Shown here one piece after another: positions 8,916 to 16,946 of a stretch of 56,461 nt of DNA. A program made the translations under genes and the position numbers. The notes beneath the pieces are model-generated. The model was not told where the DNA came from and searched no databases. It worked only from the letters and a program-made list of their open reading frames with translations. The first letter of the stretch is position 1, and each line of letters starts with the position of its first letter. This DNA comes from an uncultured Planctomycetota bacterium (GTDB taxonomy: Bacteria > Planctomycetota > Planctomycetia > Pirellulales > Thermoguttaceae): NCBI GenBank assembly GCA_900317365.1, contig ONGM01000013.1, positions 1 through 56,461 on the forward strand, read 5' to 3'.

Positions 8916-10793
8916 ATGTCAACCCCCTATTTTTTTGATTCAGAACTTCGTCGCAACGTTGAAAGCATACTGTTGCCTGATATCAGGACGCCTGGTCAGT
9001 ACATTGGTGGGGAGATTGGGCAGATTGTCAAAGAGTCTGATTCTGTTGCGGCGAGAATGTGTTTTTGTTTCCCTGACGTCTATTCGATCGGAATGTCGAA
9101 CGTCGCGCTCGGGGTGCTGTACGACGCCGTCAATAAGCGTCCAAATCTCGCCTGTGAGCGCGCCTTCTGCCCAAGTCCTGATTTTGAAAACGCTCTTCGT
9201 GAAAACAACCTTCCCCTTTATTCGTTGGAGACATTCACACCGCTTAACGCCTTTGACGCGGTCGGTTTCACGTTGCAGTACGAATTGTGCTACACAAGCG
9301 TGCTGACAATGCTCAATTTAGGCGGCGTCCCCATTAGACGTTTTGACAGGCAATACGACGATCCGTTAATTATCGCCGGCGGTCCGTGCGCTTCCAATCC
9401 CGAACCGACCTCTGATTTTATTGACGTTTATCTCGTCGGCGACGGCGAAGAAACCGTGCCTGATCTTCTCCAATTATGGGGCGAACTCAAAAGCCAATAC
9501 GGAATCAAACGAATCTTTGCGTCCCAAAACGGTCGTCTTCTCGACGTTAATCAACGGCGAGATAATTCGCGCGCTATTCGCCGTGAAATGATTCTCGAAA
9601 TTGTCAAAAGGATTCCCGGCGCCTATGCTCCTGAATTTTACGATATCGAATTCGACAGGATGAATCGTGCGGGAAGACCCAAGCCCAATCATCCCGACGC
9701 GCCAGAGTTTGTGCAAGCCGCCGTCGTTAGGGATCTCAACGCGTTTGCGCCGCCGACCAGCCCTCTCATTCCGTTAATCGAAAGCGTGCAAGACCGGATT
9801 TCAATCGAAATCATGCGCGGATGTCCACAAAAATGCCGCTTTTGTCAAAGCACACAGTTGAAACGACCGTTGCGTTTTCGCAGGGTTGACTTGATCATAG
9901 ACTCAATTCGCAAGGCTTGCGCTAATACTGGAGTCGACGACGTTACGCTTCTGTCCCTCTCTTCGAGCGAATATCCACAGTTCGAGAGCGCGTTGCAGAA
10001 AATCCGTAGCGCAATATGTTGCGACGGTATTAATCTTTCCGTTCCCAGTTTGCGCGTTAATCATCAACTGAGTTCCGTGGTTCAAGAACTCACGACGGAT
10101 CGATCGTCAAGCCTTACGGTGGCGCCGGAAGCCGCGCGCGAGGAAATGCGGAGACGAATTGCCAAGCGCGTCACGAACGAAGACCTCTACAACGGGTGTC
10201 GCGCGGCGTTTGAACACGGATTTTCGCGAATTAAAATGTATTTCATGTGCGGCTTCCCTTTCGAAACGGAAGACGACCTCGTCGGTATCGTCGACCTGGC
10301 GAATCAGATTTCTAAACTCAGTAAAGATGTTCGCGGAAAGTGGGGACAAGTCGTCGCAAACGTTTCCAACTTCGTACCCAAGCCGCATACTCCTTTGCAG
10401 TGGGACGCAATGCGCACGCGCGAATATTTCACCGAAGCGCATCGAATTTTGCGCACAACGCGAAGAGAGCGATCTGTGGAAGTCAAATACCACGGCCTAG
10501 AAACAAGTTTGCTCGAGGGACTGTTGACGCGCGGCGATCGACGAATCTCTCGAGTTATCGAAACGGCGTGGCGACGAGGCGCGCGCCTTGATCCCTGGCG
10601 AGAACACTTTAAACCAGATGTGTGGAACGAAGCGATCGCGGCGGAAAATATCGACGTCAATTTAATCGTTCACACCCCCTATTCGATCGAATCCGAATTA
10701 CCCTGGGATCACATAAAACTCTATAATGATAAAAATAAACTCATAAAAGAACGCGAGCTGAGTTTACAATGTAAGATAACCGAAAAGGGGTAG
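8916..10793 (+). CDS. TIGR03960-type B12-binding-like/radical SAM protein
   Basis: The 625-residue protein has the layout of the TIGR03960 family: an N-terminal Rossmann-like region with the typical PDVYSIGMSN and AGGPCASNPEP segments, then a radical SAM domain with C303-x3-C307-x2-C310, then a C-terminal part ending in an LPWDHI motif. The three cysteines would hold the 4Fe-4S cluster that cleaves S-adenosylmethionine. The reaction of the family is not firmly known. In many bacteria a DUF2344/TIGR03936 domain is fused to it or encoded next door, often near rne/rng and ribosomal protein genes. Here that partner is absent and a metallophosphatase follows 51 bp later. The start is the ATG after the promoter at 8796. 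Confidence 0.88.
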   Translation: MSTPYFFDSELRRNVESILLPDIRTPGQYIGGEIGQIVKESDSVAARMCFCFPDVYSIGMSNVALGVLYDAVNKRPNLACERAFCPSPDFENALRENNLPLYSLETFTPLNAFDAVGFTLQYELCYTSVLTMLNLGGVPIRRFDRQYDDPLIIAGGPCASNPEPTSDFIDVYLVGDGEETVPDLLQLWGELKSQYGIKRIFASQNGRLLDVNQRRDNSRAIRREMILEIVKRIPGAYAPEFYDIEFDRMNRAGRPKPNHPDAPEFVQAAVVRDLNAFAPPTSPLIPLIESVQDRISIEIMRGCPQKCRFCQSTQLKRPLRFRRVDLIIDSIRKACANTGVDDVTLLSLSSSEYPQFESALQKIRSAICCDGINLSVPSLRVNHQLSSVVQELTTDRSSSLTVAPEAAREEMRRRIAKRVTNEDLYNGCRAAFEHGFSRIKMYFMCGFPFETEDDLVGIVDLANQISKLSKDVRGKWGQVVANVSNFVPKPHTPLQWDAMRTREYFTEAHRILRTTRRERSVEVKYHGLETSLLEGLLTRGDRRISRVIETAWRRGARLDPWREHFKPDVWNEAIAAENIDVNLIVHTPYSIESELPWDHIKLYNDKNKLIKERELSLQCKITEKG

Positions 10794-10844
10794 ATTCGAA
10801 TCCTTGATTGGTTGTGTTCCCATTCAATAAAAGAGGCGTTTATT

Positions 10845-11885
10845 ATGTCGAATACTCAATTCAAAGTATCGCGTCGCGATTTTTTCAAAGGCACAGCGCT
10901 CGGAGCGGCCATGACCGCCGTTGGAGGAAACGCCGCGTCCTCGTTTGCTAAAGATTCAAGTCCAACGTCGGTTCCGGCGTCTTCTTATACGTCGACCGGT
11001 CGTTCCGCGCAAATCTTTTCCGAATTGGTTAAGGAACCGGTTAAAATCCTGCAGATTTCCGACTCGCACCTCTTCCTCGACGACGAACGCGGCGACGATT
11101 ACAAACAGTATTCAGACCGTATGGCCAAAGCTTATAATCACACGAAGCGATATTACGACGGAAAAGATACGACTCCGACAGAAATGCTTGCGGAAATCGC
11201 CGAAGAAGCGGCGAAAGAAAACTACGACGCCGTCGCGCTCACCGGCGACATTGTCAGTTTCCCGTCGGCTGCAGGAGTCGACTACGTTAAAAGTTGTCTT
11301 GACAAAATCGGAGCGCCTTACTATTACGTTTGTGGAAATCACGACTGGCATTTCGAAGGCATGGAAGGAACCGAACGCGAGCTCAGGGACGAATGGATCC
11401 AAAAGCGCCTCCAGCCTCTTTACCCCAAGGGCGTCGACCCGCTCTGCTATTCGGTTGAAATCAAAGGCGTCAAAATTATCATGATTGACGATTCTATCTA
11501 CGAGATCCTCCCGAAACAGCTGGATTTCGTTACACGCGAACTTAGTGAGAATAAGCCGTCTTTGGCGTTCATGCACATTCCGCTTTACGCTCCGGGAAGA
11601 CGCGTCGCCTACGGAGTCGGACATCCGGACTGGAACGCGGAGCACGACCAGCAGCTTTATAAAATAGAGCGTCGACCTCAATGGCCTGCGGAAGGACACA
11701 ATGAAACGACCTACCGCTTCCGAGAAACGCTTCTTAACGCGCCGAACCTGCTCGGAGTCTTCACCGGTCATATTCACTCAAATAGCTTAGACGTCTTGAA
11801 CGGCAAGGCTTCCCAAGTAACGAGCGCGGCGCTCGACGGCTCAACGTTCAAGATTGAAATAGCCCCGTACCCCCACAAGGGATGA
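10845..11885 (+). CDS. Tat-exported metallophosphatase (calcineurin-like phosphoesterase)
   Basis: An upstream TTG at 10812 keeps the frame open, but ATG 10845 has AAGAGG eight bases before it and begins a clear Tat signal peptide (SRRDFFKGTALG). The mature protein carries all the metallophosphoesterase motifs in order: SDSH (DxH, about residues 72-75), TGDIV, CGNHDW, a histidine in FMHIPLY, and GHIH near the C terminus. These bind two metal ions that hydrolyse a phosphoester. The substrate is unknown. It acts outside the cytoplasmic membrane. The gene is 51 bp downstream of the radical SAM gene and could be co-transcribed with it. A terminator follows. Two longer Tat-exported metallophosphatases lie at 52.9-55.7 kb but have a different N-terminal domain. 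Confidence 0.9.
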   Translation: MSNTQFKVSRRDFFKGTALGAAMTAVGGNAASSFAKDSSPTSVPASSYTSTGRSAQIFSELVKEPVKILQISDSHLFLDDERGDDYKQYSDRMAKAYNHTKRYYDGKDTTPTEMLAEIAEEAAKENYDAVALTGDIVSFPSAAGVDYVKSCLDKIGAPYYYVCGNHDWHFEGMEGTERELRDEWIQKRLQPLYPKGVDPLCYSVEIKGVKIIMIDDSIYEILPKQLDFVTRELSENKPSLAFMHIPLYAPGRRVAYGVGHPDWNAEHDQQLYKIERRPQWPAEGHNETTYRFRETLLNAPNLLGVFTGHIHSNSLDVLNGKASQVTSAALDGSTFKIEIAPYPHKG

Positions 11886-11941
11886 TTTCAAGGGTGGTTA
11901 AAATCACTGCAATCGTTATAATCGTTAAAACCTCAATAATC

Positions 11942-11972
11942 AAAACTCCGTTTGTCAAAAAGGGGGTTTTTT
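11942..11972 (+). terminator. Rho-independent terminator
   Basis: AAAACTCC (11942-11949) pairs with GGGGTTTT (11963-11970), including one G-T wobble, and runs into TTTTTT. It lies 56 bp after the metallophosphatase stop. Confidence 0.65.
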
Positions 11973-11984
11973 GGGTTAAACGGG

Positions 11985-12013
11985 TGGCGGACTAGCTAAA
12001 CGCGCGCTATAAT
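11985..12013 (+). promoter_or_regulatory. Candidate promoter of the coiled-coil membrane protein
   Basis: A consensus TATAAT at 12008-12013 stands 17 bp after TGGCGG, a poor -35. It lies directly downstream of a terminator and gives a leader of about 155 nt. Confidence 0.4.
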
Positions 12014-12134
12014 TTTGTTGGGTATCGATCTTTGTCGAGAGGCTCGTCAGGGATTGCAACTCGCTCCATTTTGGCGCGGCGTTTATTCGCCACACTAACG
12101 AAGAAACACTTTCGGCATAAGGAAAAAGTTTACG

Positions 12135-12156
12135 CGGAAAAGCGCCGGCTTTTTCG
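12135..12156 (+). promoter_or_regulatory. Leader hairpin just upstream of the ribosome binding site
   Basis: CGGAAAAGC (12135-12143) pairs with GCTTTTTCG (12148-12156) around a four-base loop. It ends five bases before the AAGGAG (12161-12166) that serves the ATG at 12176. The hairpin could influence translation or message stability, but no regulator can be named. Confidence 0.3.
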
Positions 12157-12175
12157 GTTAAAGGAGACGTTCCTA

Positions 12176-13015
12176 ATGAACTTAGTAGGAAAAATATTTG
12201 TGGGCGTCATTGCGTTGATGAGCGTCGTATGTTTGACGGTCAGCGCGCTTTCTTATGCGTCGCACCATAATTGGAAAGAGGAATCGGCCAAGCAAAAGGG
12301 AAGGCTTGACGATTTGGAAAAACAAGTAAGACTCTTGGAAGAGCAGAAAGCCGATCTCAACAACAAAATTGCGAGCGAATCCGCGACTTACAGTAGCACA
12401 ATCCAAGCTCTCAAAACGAAAGCGGACGATCTTGAAAAGAGCAACAAGCAACTTTCCGACGAAAATATTCAGCTCCAAAAAGATCTTGACGCTCGTTTGG
12501 CCGTTATTAAAACGAATAACGAGCAAATCAAAAACGTTAACAAAGAGCTTGAAGAAGCTTCCAAGAATCTTTCCGACGCACAAGAGATGCGTTCGGAATA
12601 CCTGAAGAAGCTCTCGGAGACCGTGCAAGCTCTTCACGACGCTCAAGCGAAAAACGGCGATCTCGCCGAACAAAACGCTGAGCTTACGAAAGAGTACGGC
12701 GACGCCGTTACGATTATCAGTAAGAACAATTTGTCGACCAACCTTGAAGACTACAGCGAAATTCCCCTCAACGCCGTTCGCGGTTCGATTCAGGATATTC
12801 GAAAAGACGATAACGGATATATGCTGATCTCAATCGGTTCTGACGACGGACTCGCGGAAAACCATAAGCTCGACGTTAGACGAGGCGAATCTTACTTGGG
12901 TAAGATCCAGGTCGTGTCCGTCGAACCTGACAGCGCTATCTGCAAGGTTTTGCCTGAATTTCGTCAGGGCGTTATGATGGAGGGAGACGAAGTTTATGCG
13001 CAACAAGCAAACTAA
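12176..13015 (+). CDS. Membrane-anchored coiled-coil protein with C-terminal beta domain
   Basis: The frame is open from 12032, but ATG 12176 has a textbook AAGGAG nine bases upstream and starts a good N-terminal membrane segment (residues about 5-25), so the shorter 279-residue form is preferred. Residues about 35-190 are a continuous coiled coil rich in K, E, Q and L. The last 80 or so residues form a small beta-rich domain (SIGSDDGLAENHKLDV, GKIQVVSVEPDSAICKV) that recalls the ligand-free beta-barrel parts of MreC-like or secretion-rod proteins, with no firm family match. Orientation should put the coiled coil outside the membrane. It overlaps the next gene by 20 bp, so the two are translationally coupled and probably work together. 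Confidence 0.85.
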   Translation: MNLVGKIFVGVIALMSVVCLTVSALSYASHHNWKEESAKQKGRLDDLEKQVRLLEEQKADLNNKIASESATYSSTIQALKTKADDLEKSNKQLSDENIQLQKDLDARLAVIKTNNEQIKNVNKELEEASKNLSDAQEMRSEYLKKLSETVQALHDAQAKNGDLAEQNAELTKEYGDAVTIISKNNLSTNLEDYSEIPLNAVRGSIQDIRKDDNGYMLISIGSDDGLAENHKLDVRRGESYLGKIQVVSVEPDSAICKVLPEFRQGVMMEGDEVYAQQAN

Positions 13016-13247
13016 TCCCAAACCCAAGAAGGAAAAAAAGAGCAAGAAAGACAAGGGCGCTACGAAATCCGTAGACCTCGATTCTTCCCTGCTCGAAGAC
13101 GCGGTCACCACGCCCTCACAAGCGCGCGCGCCTAAACCGCGAGTGAAGGCGCCCAAGGACGTCTATACGCTCGTCCTACTGCTTAGTTTCATTTTTTTCG
13201 TCGCGGCGGTCGTCTTGCTATACCTCGATATCGCGTCTTATAAATGA
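12996..13247 (+). CDS. Small tail-anchored-like membrane protein, coupled to the coiled-coil protein
   Basis: This 83-residue protein starts inside the end of the previous gene. GGAGGGA at 12979-12985, ten bases before the ATG, is a strong ribosome binding site within the upstream coding sequence. The first 25 residues are very lysine-rich, the middle is a Pro/Ala linker, and residues about 54-78 are one hydrophobic helix close to the C terminus. No family is recognised. The overlap suggests that it partners the coiled-coil protein in the membrane. Confidence 0.75.
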   Translation: MRNKQTNPKPKKEKKSKKDKGATKSVDLDSSLLEDAVTTPSQARAPKPRVKAPKDVYTLVLLLSFIFFVAAVVLLYLDIASYK

Positions 13248-13274
13248 CGTCGTGTTCGTTTAGTTGCTAAGTTG

Positions 13275-13314
13275 AAAGCGCGTTGTTTCGCCTCATGAAA
13301 CGACGCGCTTTTTC
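13275..13314 (+). terminator. Rho-independent terminator
   Basis: A 15-bp stem (13275-13289 with 13297-13311, one G-T wobble) with a seven-base loop, whose 3' arm runs into a TTTTT tract. It ends the two-gene membrane protein operon. Confidence 0.8.
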
Positions 13315-13477
13315 AAATAGCGTCGCGCTCAAATGCGATCCTAACGGAAAAACAAGTTTTTTCCCTCTTTTAAATCTTCGGTAAAACTATAAAATACAGT
13401 TTGGTTTTATGTTCGCGACGCCGTGTCGCAACTTGCTCATGCAACGACGACGAGCTTGCCTTAAAGGAGTTTGAAAA

Positions 13478-14176
13478 ATGGATAGTCGAACGGCGATTCT
13501 TAACAAAATAAAAAAAGCTTTGTCGGACGTTGACAAAACGCAGTTACAGGAACCTGCTCTTCCCAGAATCTGGGATAAAACCGGAAAAACGCGCGAAGAA
13601 CTCATCGAGATCTTTTCTCAAAATTTGACTTCCGTCGCCGGTCAACCGGTCGTATGTGAAAACGACCAGGACGCGCACTCAAAGATTGCAAGCGTTCTTT
13701 CTGAAATTGCGAGCAAATCGGAGCGCCCCTCGCCTTATCGTCTAGGCGTTTATCCCTCGGCTATTGCGCAAGAGACCGCAAAAAGCGTGCTTGCAACGCT
13801 CGACAACTGGATCGCCTACCCTATCCCAGAAGATCAAAAGGTCGATCCCAAGACATACGAGCCTATGACCGCTAGTCTAGTCACGCCCCTTCTTCTTCTC
13901 TCCGATACGGGCTCGTGCGCAGTGGAAGGACGAACGGCGTATGAGAGACTCCTGTGTTATCTATCCCCCGTCTGCTTAGTTGTCGCGCGCGCAAGCCAAT
14001 TGCGAGAACACTTACCAGACGCCTGGGACGAAATTGAAACCAAACTGAGAACCCCCGGTCAAACAGGCGAAATCGCTCTCATTACCGGTCCAAGTCGCAC
14101 GGCGGACATTGAGAAAAAACTTGTCCTCGGCGTGCACGGTCCACAACGGCTGATCGTATTCATCTTAAAAGACTAG
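13478..14176 (+). CDS. lutC: LutC/YkgG-type LUD domain protein
   Basis: The 232-residue protein matches the LUD family (lactate utilisation LutC/YkgG). The diagnostic C-terminal segment GPSRTADIEKKLVLGVHGP is present, along with the DTGSCAV strand and a flexible, helical N terminus. In Bacillus, LutA, LutB and LutC together oxidise L-lactate, LutA and LutB being the iron-sulphur subunits. Neither lutA nor lutB is next door here, so either the partners lie elsewhere or the protein has another redox role. AAAGGAG lies eight bases before the ATG. Confidence 0.85.
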   Translation: MDSRTAILNKIKKALSDVDKTQLQEPALPRIWDKTGKTREELIEIFSQNLTSVAGQPVVCENDQDAHSKIASVLSEIASKSERPSPYRLGVYPSAIAQETAKSVLATLDNWIAYPIPEDQKVDPKTYEPMTASLVTPLLLLSDTGSCAVEGRTAYERLLCYLSPVCLVVARASQLREHLPDAWDEIETKLRTPGQTGEIALITGPSRTADIEKKLVLGVHGPQRLIVFILKD

Positions 14177-14228
14177 TCGCTCTTTCAAGAGTCGTATGGA
14201 TCTTTCACGTAGTTATTGCGATTAAAAT

Positions 14229-14924
14229 ATGACGTCATTCAAAACGCAGTTTGACAATTTCACTGTTGAAACGCTAATTCTCGGAGCTATCGCTGAGAAT
14301 TGCTATATCGTGAAACCCAAAGGATCCAACGATTGCATTATCGTGGATCCCGGTTTTCCTATGGATCCTCACGCTCATGATAACTCGATCCTCTCCGCGA
14401 TTCGGCGTTCCAACCTTCAGCCTGCGGCAATTCTCCTTACTCACGGACACTTCGATCATATCGGGGGAGTTAACGAACTTAAATCGACTTACCCTGGGTT
14501 AAAAGTCTACGTAGGCGACCGCGACGCGTATAAGTTGACAAATCCCATCGCAAATTTGTCAGCTTTTCACGACGTCCCTATCATCACGCAAGACCCGGAC
14601 GTTCTCCTGAAGGACGGCGAGTCTTTCAAAGTGGCGGAACTGAACGTGAAAGCTTCGGAAGTTCCAGGACATTCGATCGGGCACGTCGTTTACCAATTCG
14701 ACGCAGGCAACAACGTTTCCGTAGTCTTTTGCGGAGACGTCGTTTTCACCGGAAGCATTGGTCGCACCGATTTCCCTGACGGAAACATCAACGATCTTCT
14801 CAACGGTATTCGCAATAAACTACTCGTCCTCCCCGACGAAACCATTCTATTCCCTGGCCATGGTTCCGCCACAACAGTTGGAATAGAAAGAAAGACGAAC
14901 CCTTTCTTCAGCAAAAGTTTTTAA
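14229..14924 (+). CDS. Metallo-beta-lactamase-fold hydrolase, glyoxalase II-like
   Basis: The 231-residue protein carries the MBL-fold metal motif THGHFDHIGG, then EVPGHSIGH, a conserved GDVVFTGSIGRTD and a final PGHG, which is the full histidine/aspartate set for a binuclear centre. This arrangement matches the YcbL/glyoxalase II-like branch that hydrolyses thioesters such as S-lactoylglutathione. It lacks the C-terminal HAGH domain of true glyoxalase II. It is 52 bp after lutC. A shared role in 2-hydroxyacid or methylglyoxal metabolism is only an inference from position. No Shine-Dalgarno sequence is seen before the ATG. Confidence 0.88.
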   Translation: MTSFKTQFDNFTVETLILGAIAENCYIVKPKGSNDCIIVDPGFPMDPHAHDNSILSAIRRSNLQPAAILLTHGHFDHIGGVNELKSTYPGLKVYVGDRDAYKLTNPIANLSAFHDVPIITQDPDVLLKDGESFKVAELNVKASEVPGHSIGHVVYQFDAGNNVSVVFCGDVVFTGSIGRTDFPDGNINDLLNGIRNKLLVLPDETILFPGHGSATTVGIERKTNPFFSKSF

Positions 14925-15002
14925 CTGTGTCCGGACGAATCTGGACTGAGACCTAATCGGCGTGCCTTTTGCGCTTAATATTCATTTTTCGAGTGAACGT
15001 GA

Positions 15003-16907
15003 ATGACGCTTTCATTGATAAACTTTACAAGATCAAACCTTAAAAGCTCTCATGTTCCAATGCGAATGAAGTTTTTGCGTTGGTTATTTTTGTACGCGGC
15101 TATAGCTTTTATCGCGTCCCTCATTATCTCGTTTGCTTTTGAAACTCGATCGTTTCATCGTGAAATCCGGCACTTGGTCAACAGTAAGATCTCTGAAGCG
15201 TACGAACACGCTCAACACGCGCAAAATACGCTTGAAGTATTAAAAGCAACGACCAAAGAAATCGGTATAAAAGACGCGCGTTTTGTGGCTCTCGCACTAA
15301 AAAACGATCCCAGTATCATCGTTGAGGGCGACAATGAAGCAACGACAAACAATCTTGGTGAACTAGCGTCGCTTCTCCAAATTCACGAGATCGACATTTT
15401 CAATTCCGCCGGAATTTGCGAAGCAACATGGCCGACCGACGCCACTCAGATTGGGTACGACTGTCATCTAAGTCAATACGCAAGGGAATTCTTGCCTATT
15501 ATCGATGACCCGACGCTAGAGATTTCGCAGGAGATCAGAACGACGGAAGGAAGTATTCATAACGATCAATTTCAATTTTCAGCGGTCGCGAGGTTAGACA
15601 AACCGGGCTTTGTAGAGATCGGCTTTCGCGCCGTTGAAGTGGAAGAAGCGTATCGATTGGCGGATCTTTCGAGGTTCGTAAGTTCCGTTGTCGGCTATTC
15701 GGGTTTTTTGAGCGTCTATCAAGGCGGCGCGTTGAAATCTGGTCCCGATGCAGCAGAATCGGTCGATTTATACAAAATTGAGTACGACAAAACGTTTTTT
15801 GCCGATCTTGAGGGAAAGCGTTACCTAATGTGCGCGCAAAAAATAGACGATTTCATTTTCATCGGCGGCGTTCCGACAAACGAAATCTTCGCCTCCCGTC
15901 GCCTAACGCTTTTGCTCCTGGTCTTGGCGAATTTTCTCATTTTCTTCGTGGTCTTTGTTTTGATTTCAACGCTCGTTCAGAGCCTGATTGTCGACAGCGT
16001 TTACGCCGTGAATCGTTCTCTTGAAAAAATCACCAACGGCGACCTTGGAGAACGTGTCGACGTCACGGTGTCAAAGGAGTTCGTAGAATTATCCAACGGC
16101 GTCAACACAACCGTCGACTCGTTAAAACAGGTTGTTGAAGAAATCAAGGAACGCACCAAGGAAGAGCTTTTACTCGCCAAAAAGATTCAGGCGGCCGCCC
16201 TTCCCGATCTTGCCAAACTCTTTCCTCATCGAACTCATTTCGACGTCTACGCGCAAAATAACCCAATGACGAGCGTTGGCGGCGATATGTTCGACTTCTT
16301 CCAACTAGACTCGGAAAACGTGATGTTTTACGTTGCCGACGTGTCAGGGCACGGCGTTCCCGCAGCGCTAGTCATGATGAAAACGATGGCGCTCGTTAAG
16401 AACCTTGCTCTATCGGAATATGATTTGGCAAAGGTCGTTTCAACCACCAACCGGTATTTGTCGGAGAATAACGACTCCAGTTTCGTTACGGGCTTTTTCT
16501 GCGTGTTCAACTTGAAAACCGGAAAGCTCACGTACGTTAACGCGGGGCACAATTCGCCGTTTATTAAACGCCAGTCGCAATCCTATGAAGAGTTCCAGCC
16601 GGAGATTAACCTAATTCTCGGTATCGAACCGGACGCTCCATATGAAAGCGCTTCCGTCACGCTTCAACCGGGCGATACGTTTATACTTTATACTGACGGA
16701 ATTACGGAAGCGACTACGCCCAAAATGTCAGGGTGTTTTGAAGTCAAGCGCGCTCTCGACGTTCTTAACGGTCTTTCTTCGGAGGCGTCCGCAAAAGATA
16801 TTGTCGAAAGTCTTTTCGTCGCCGTCGATCAATTTATCGGTCATGCCGACCCATCCGACGACGAAACGGCGCTCGTATTCAAGTACGTTTCGTCCGTCAC
16901 ACCTTAA
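15003..16907 (+). CDS. Membrane sensor with HAMP and SpoIIE/PP2C phosphatase domain (copy 1)
   Basis: Order of parts in 634 residues: a transmembrane helix (about 25-45), an extracytoplasmic sensor region of about 240 residues, a second transmembrane helix (about 300-325), a HAMP linker (about 330-385), a short coiled coil, then a SpoIIE-type serine phosphatase domain (about 395-632). The metal-binding aspartates are seen in VGGDMFDF, ADVSGHG (His at residue 450), TDGITEA and DDET. Proteins of the RsbU/IcfG type dephosphorylate anti-sigma-factor antagonists, so this one likely reports an external cue to a partner-switching system. No STAS or HPK-type partner is encoded in the window. The start could also be ATG 15060 or 15066, nearer the membrane helix. 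It is followed 39 bp later by a paralogue. Confidence 0.9.
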   Translation: MTLSLINFTRSNLKSSHVPMRMKFLRWLFLYAAIAFIASLIISFAFETRSFHREIRHLVNSKISEAYEHAQHAQNTLEVLKATTKEIGIKDARFVALALKNDPSIIVEGDNEATTNNLGELASLLQIHEIDIFNSAGICEATWPTDATQIGYDCHLSQYAREFLPIIDDPTLEISQEIRTTEGSIHNDQFQFSAVARLDKPGFVEIGFRAVEVEEAYRLADLSRFVSSVVGYSGFLSVYQGGALKSGPDAAESVDLYKIEYDKTFFADLEGKRYLMCAQKIDDFIFIGGVPTNEIFASRRLTLLLLVLANFLIFFVVFVLISTLVQSLIVDSVYAVNRSLEKITNGDLGERVDVTVSKEFVELSNGVNTTVDSLKQVVEEIKERTKEELLLAKKIQAAALPDLAKLFPHRTHFDVYAQNNPMTSVGGDMFDFFQLDSENVMFYVADVSGHGVPAALVMMKTMALVKNLALSEYDLAKVVSTTNRYLSENNDSSFVTGFFCVFNLKTGKLTYVNAGHNSPFIKRQSQSYEEFQPEINLILGIEPDAPYESASVTLQPGDTFILYTDGITEATTPKMSGCFEVKRALDVLNGLSSEASAKDIVESLFVAVDQFIGHADPSDDETALVFKYVSSVTP

Positions 16908-16946
16908 AAACAATTCTTTTCGTTTACCATAACAAAGGAACGCCAA

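Noticed and set aside
10812..10844. TTG 10812 as the start of the 11-kb metallophosphatase
   Set aside because: It would place extra residues before the twin-arginine signal. ATG 10845 has AAGAGG at correct spacing.
12032..12175. Upstream start for the coiled-coil protein
   Set aside because: The extra 48 residues are Arg/Lys-rich with no conserved pattern, and ATG 12176 has an ideal AAGGAG.
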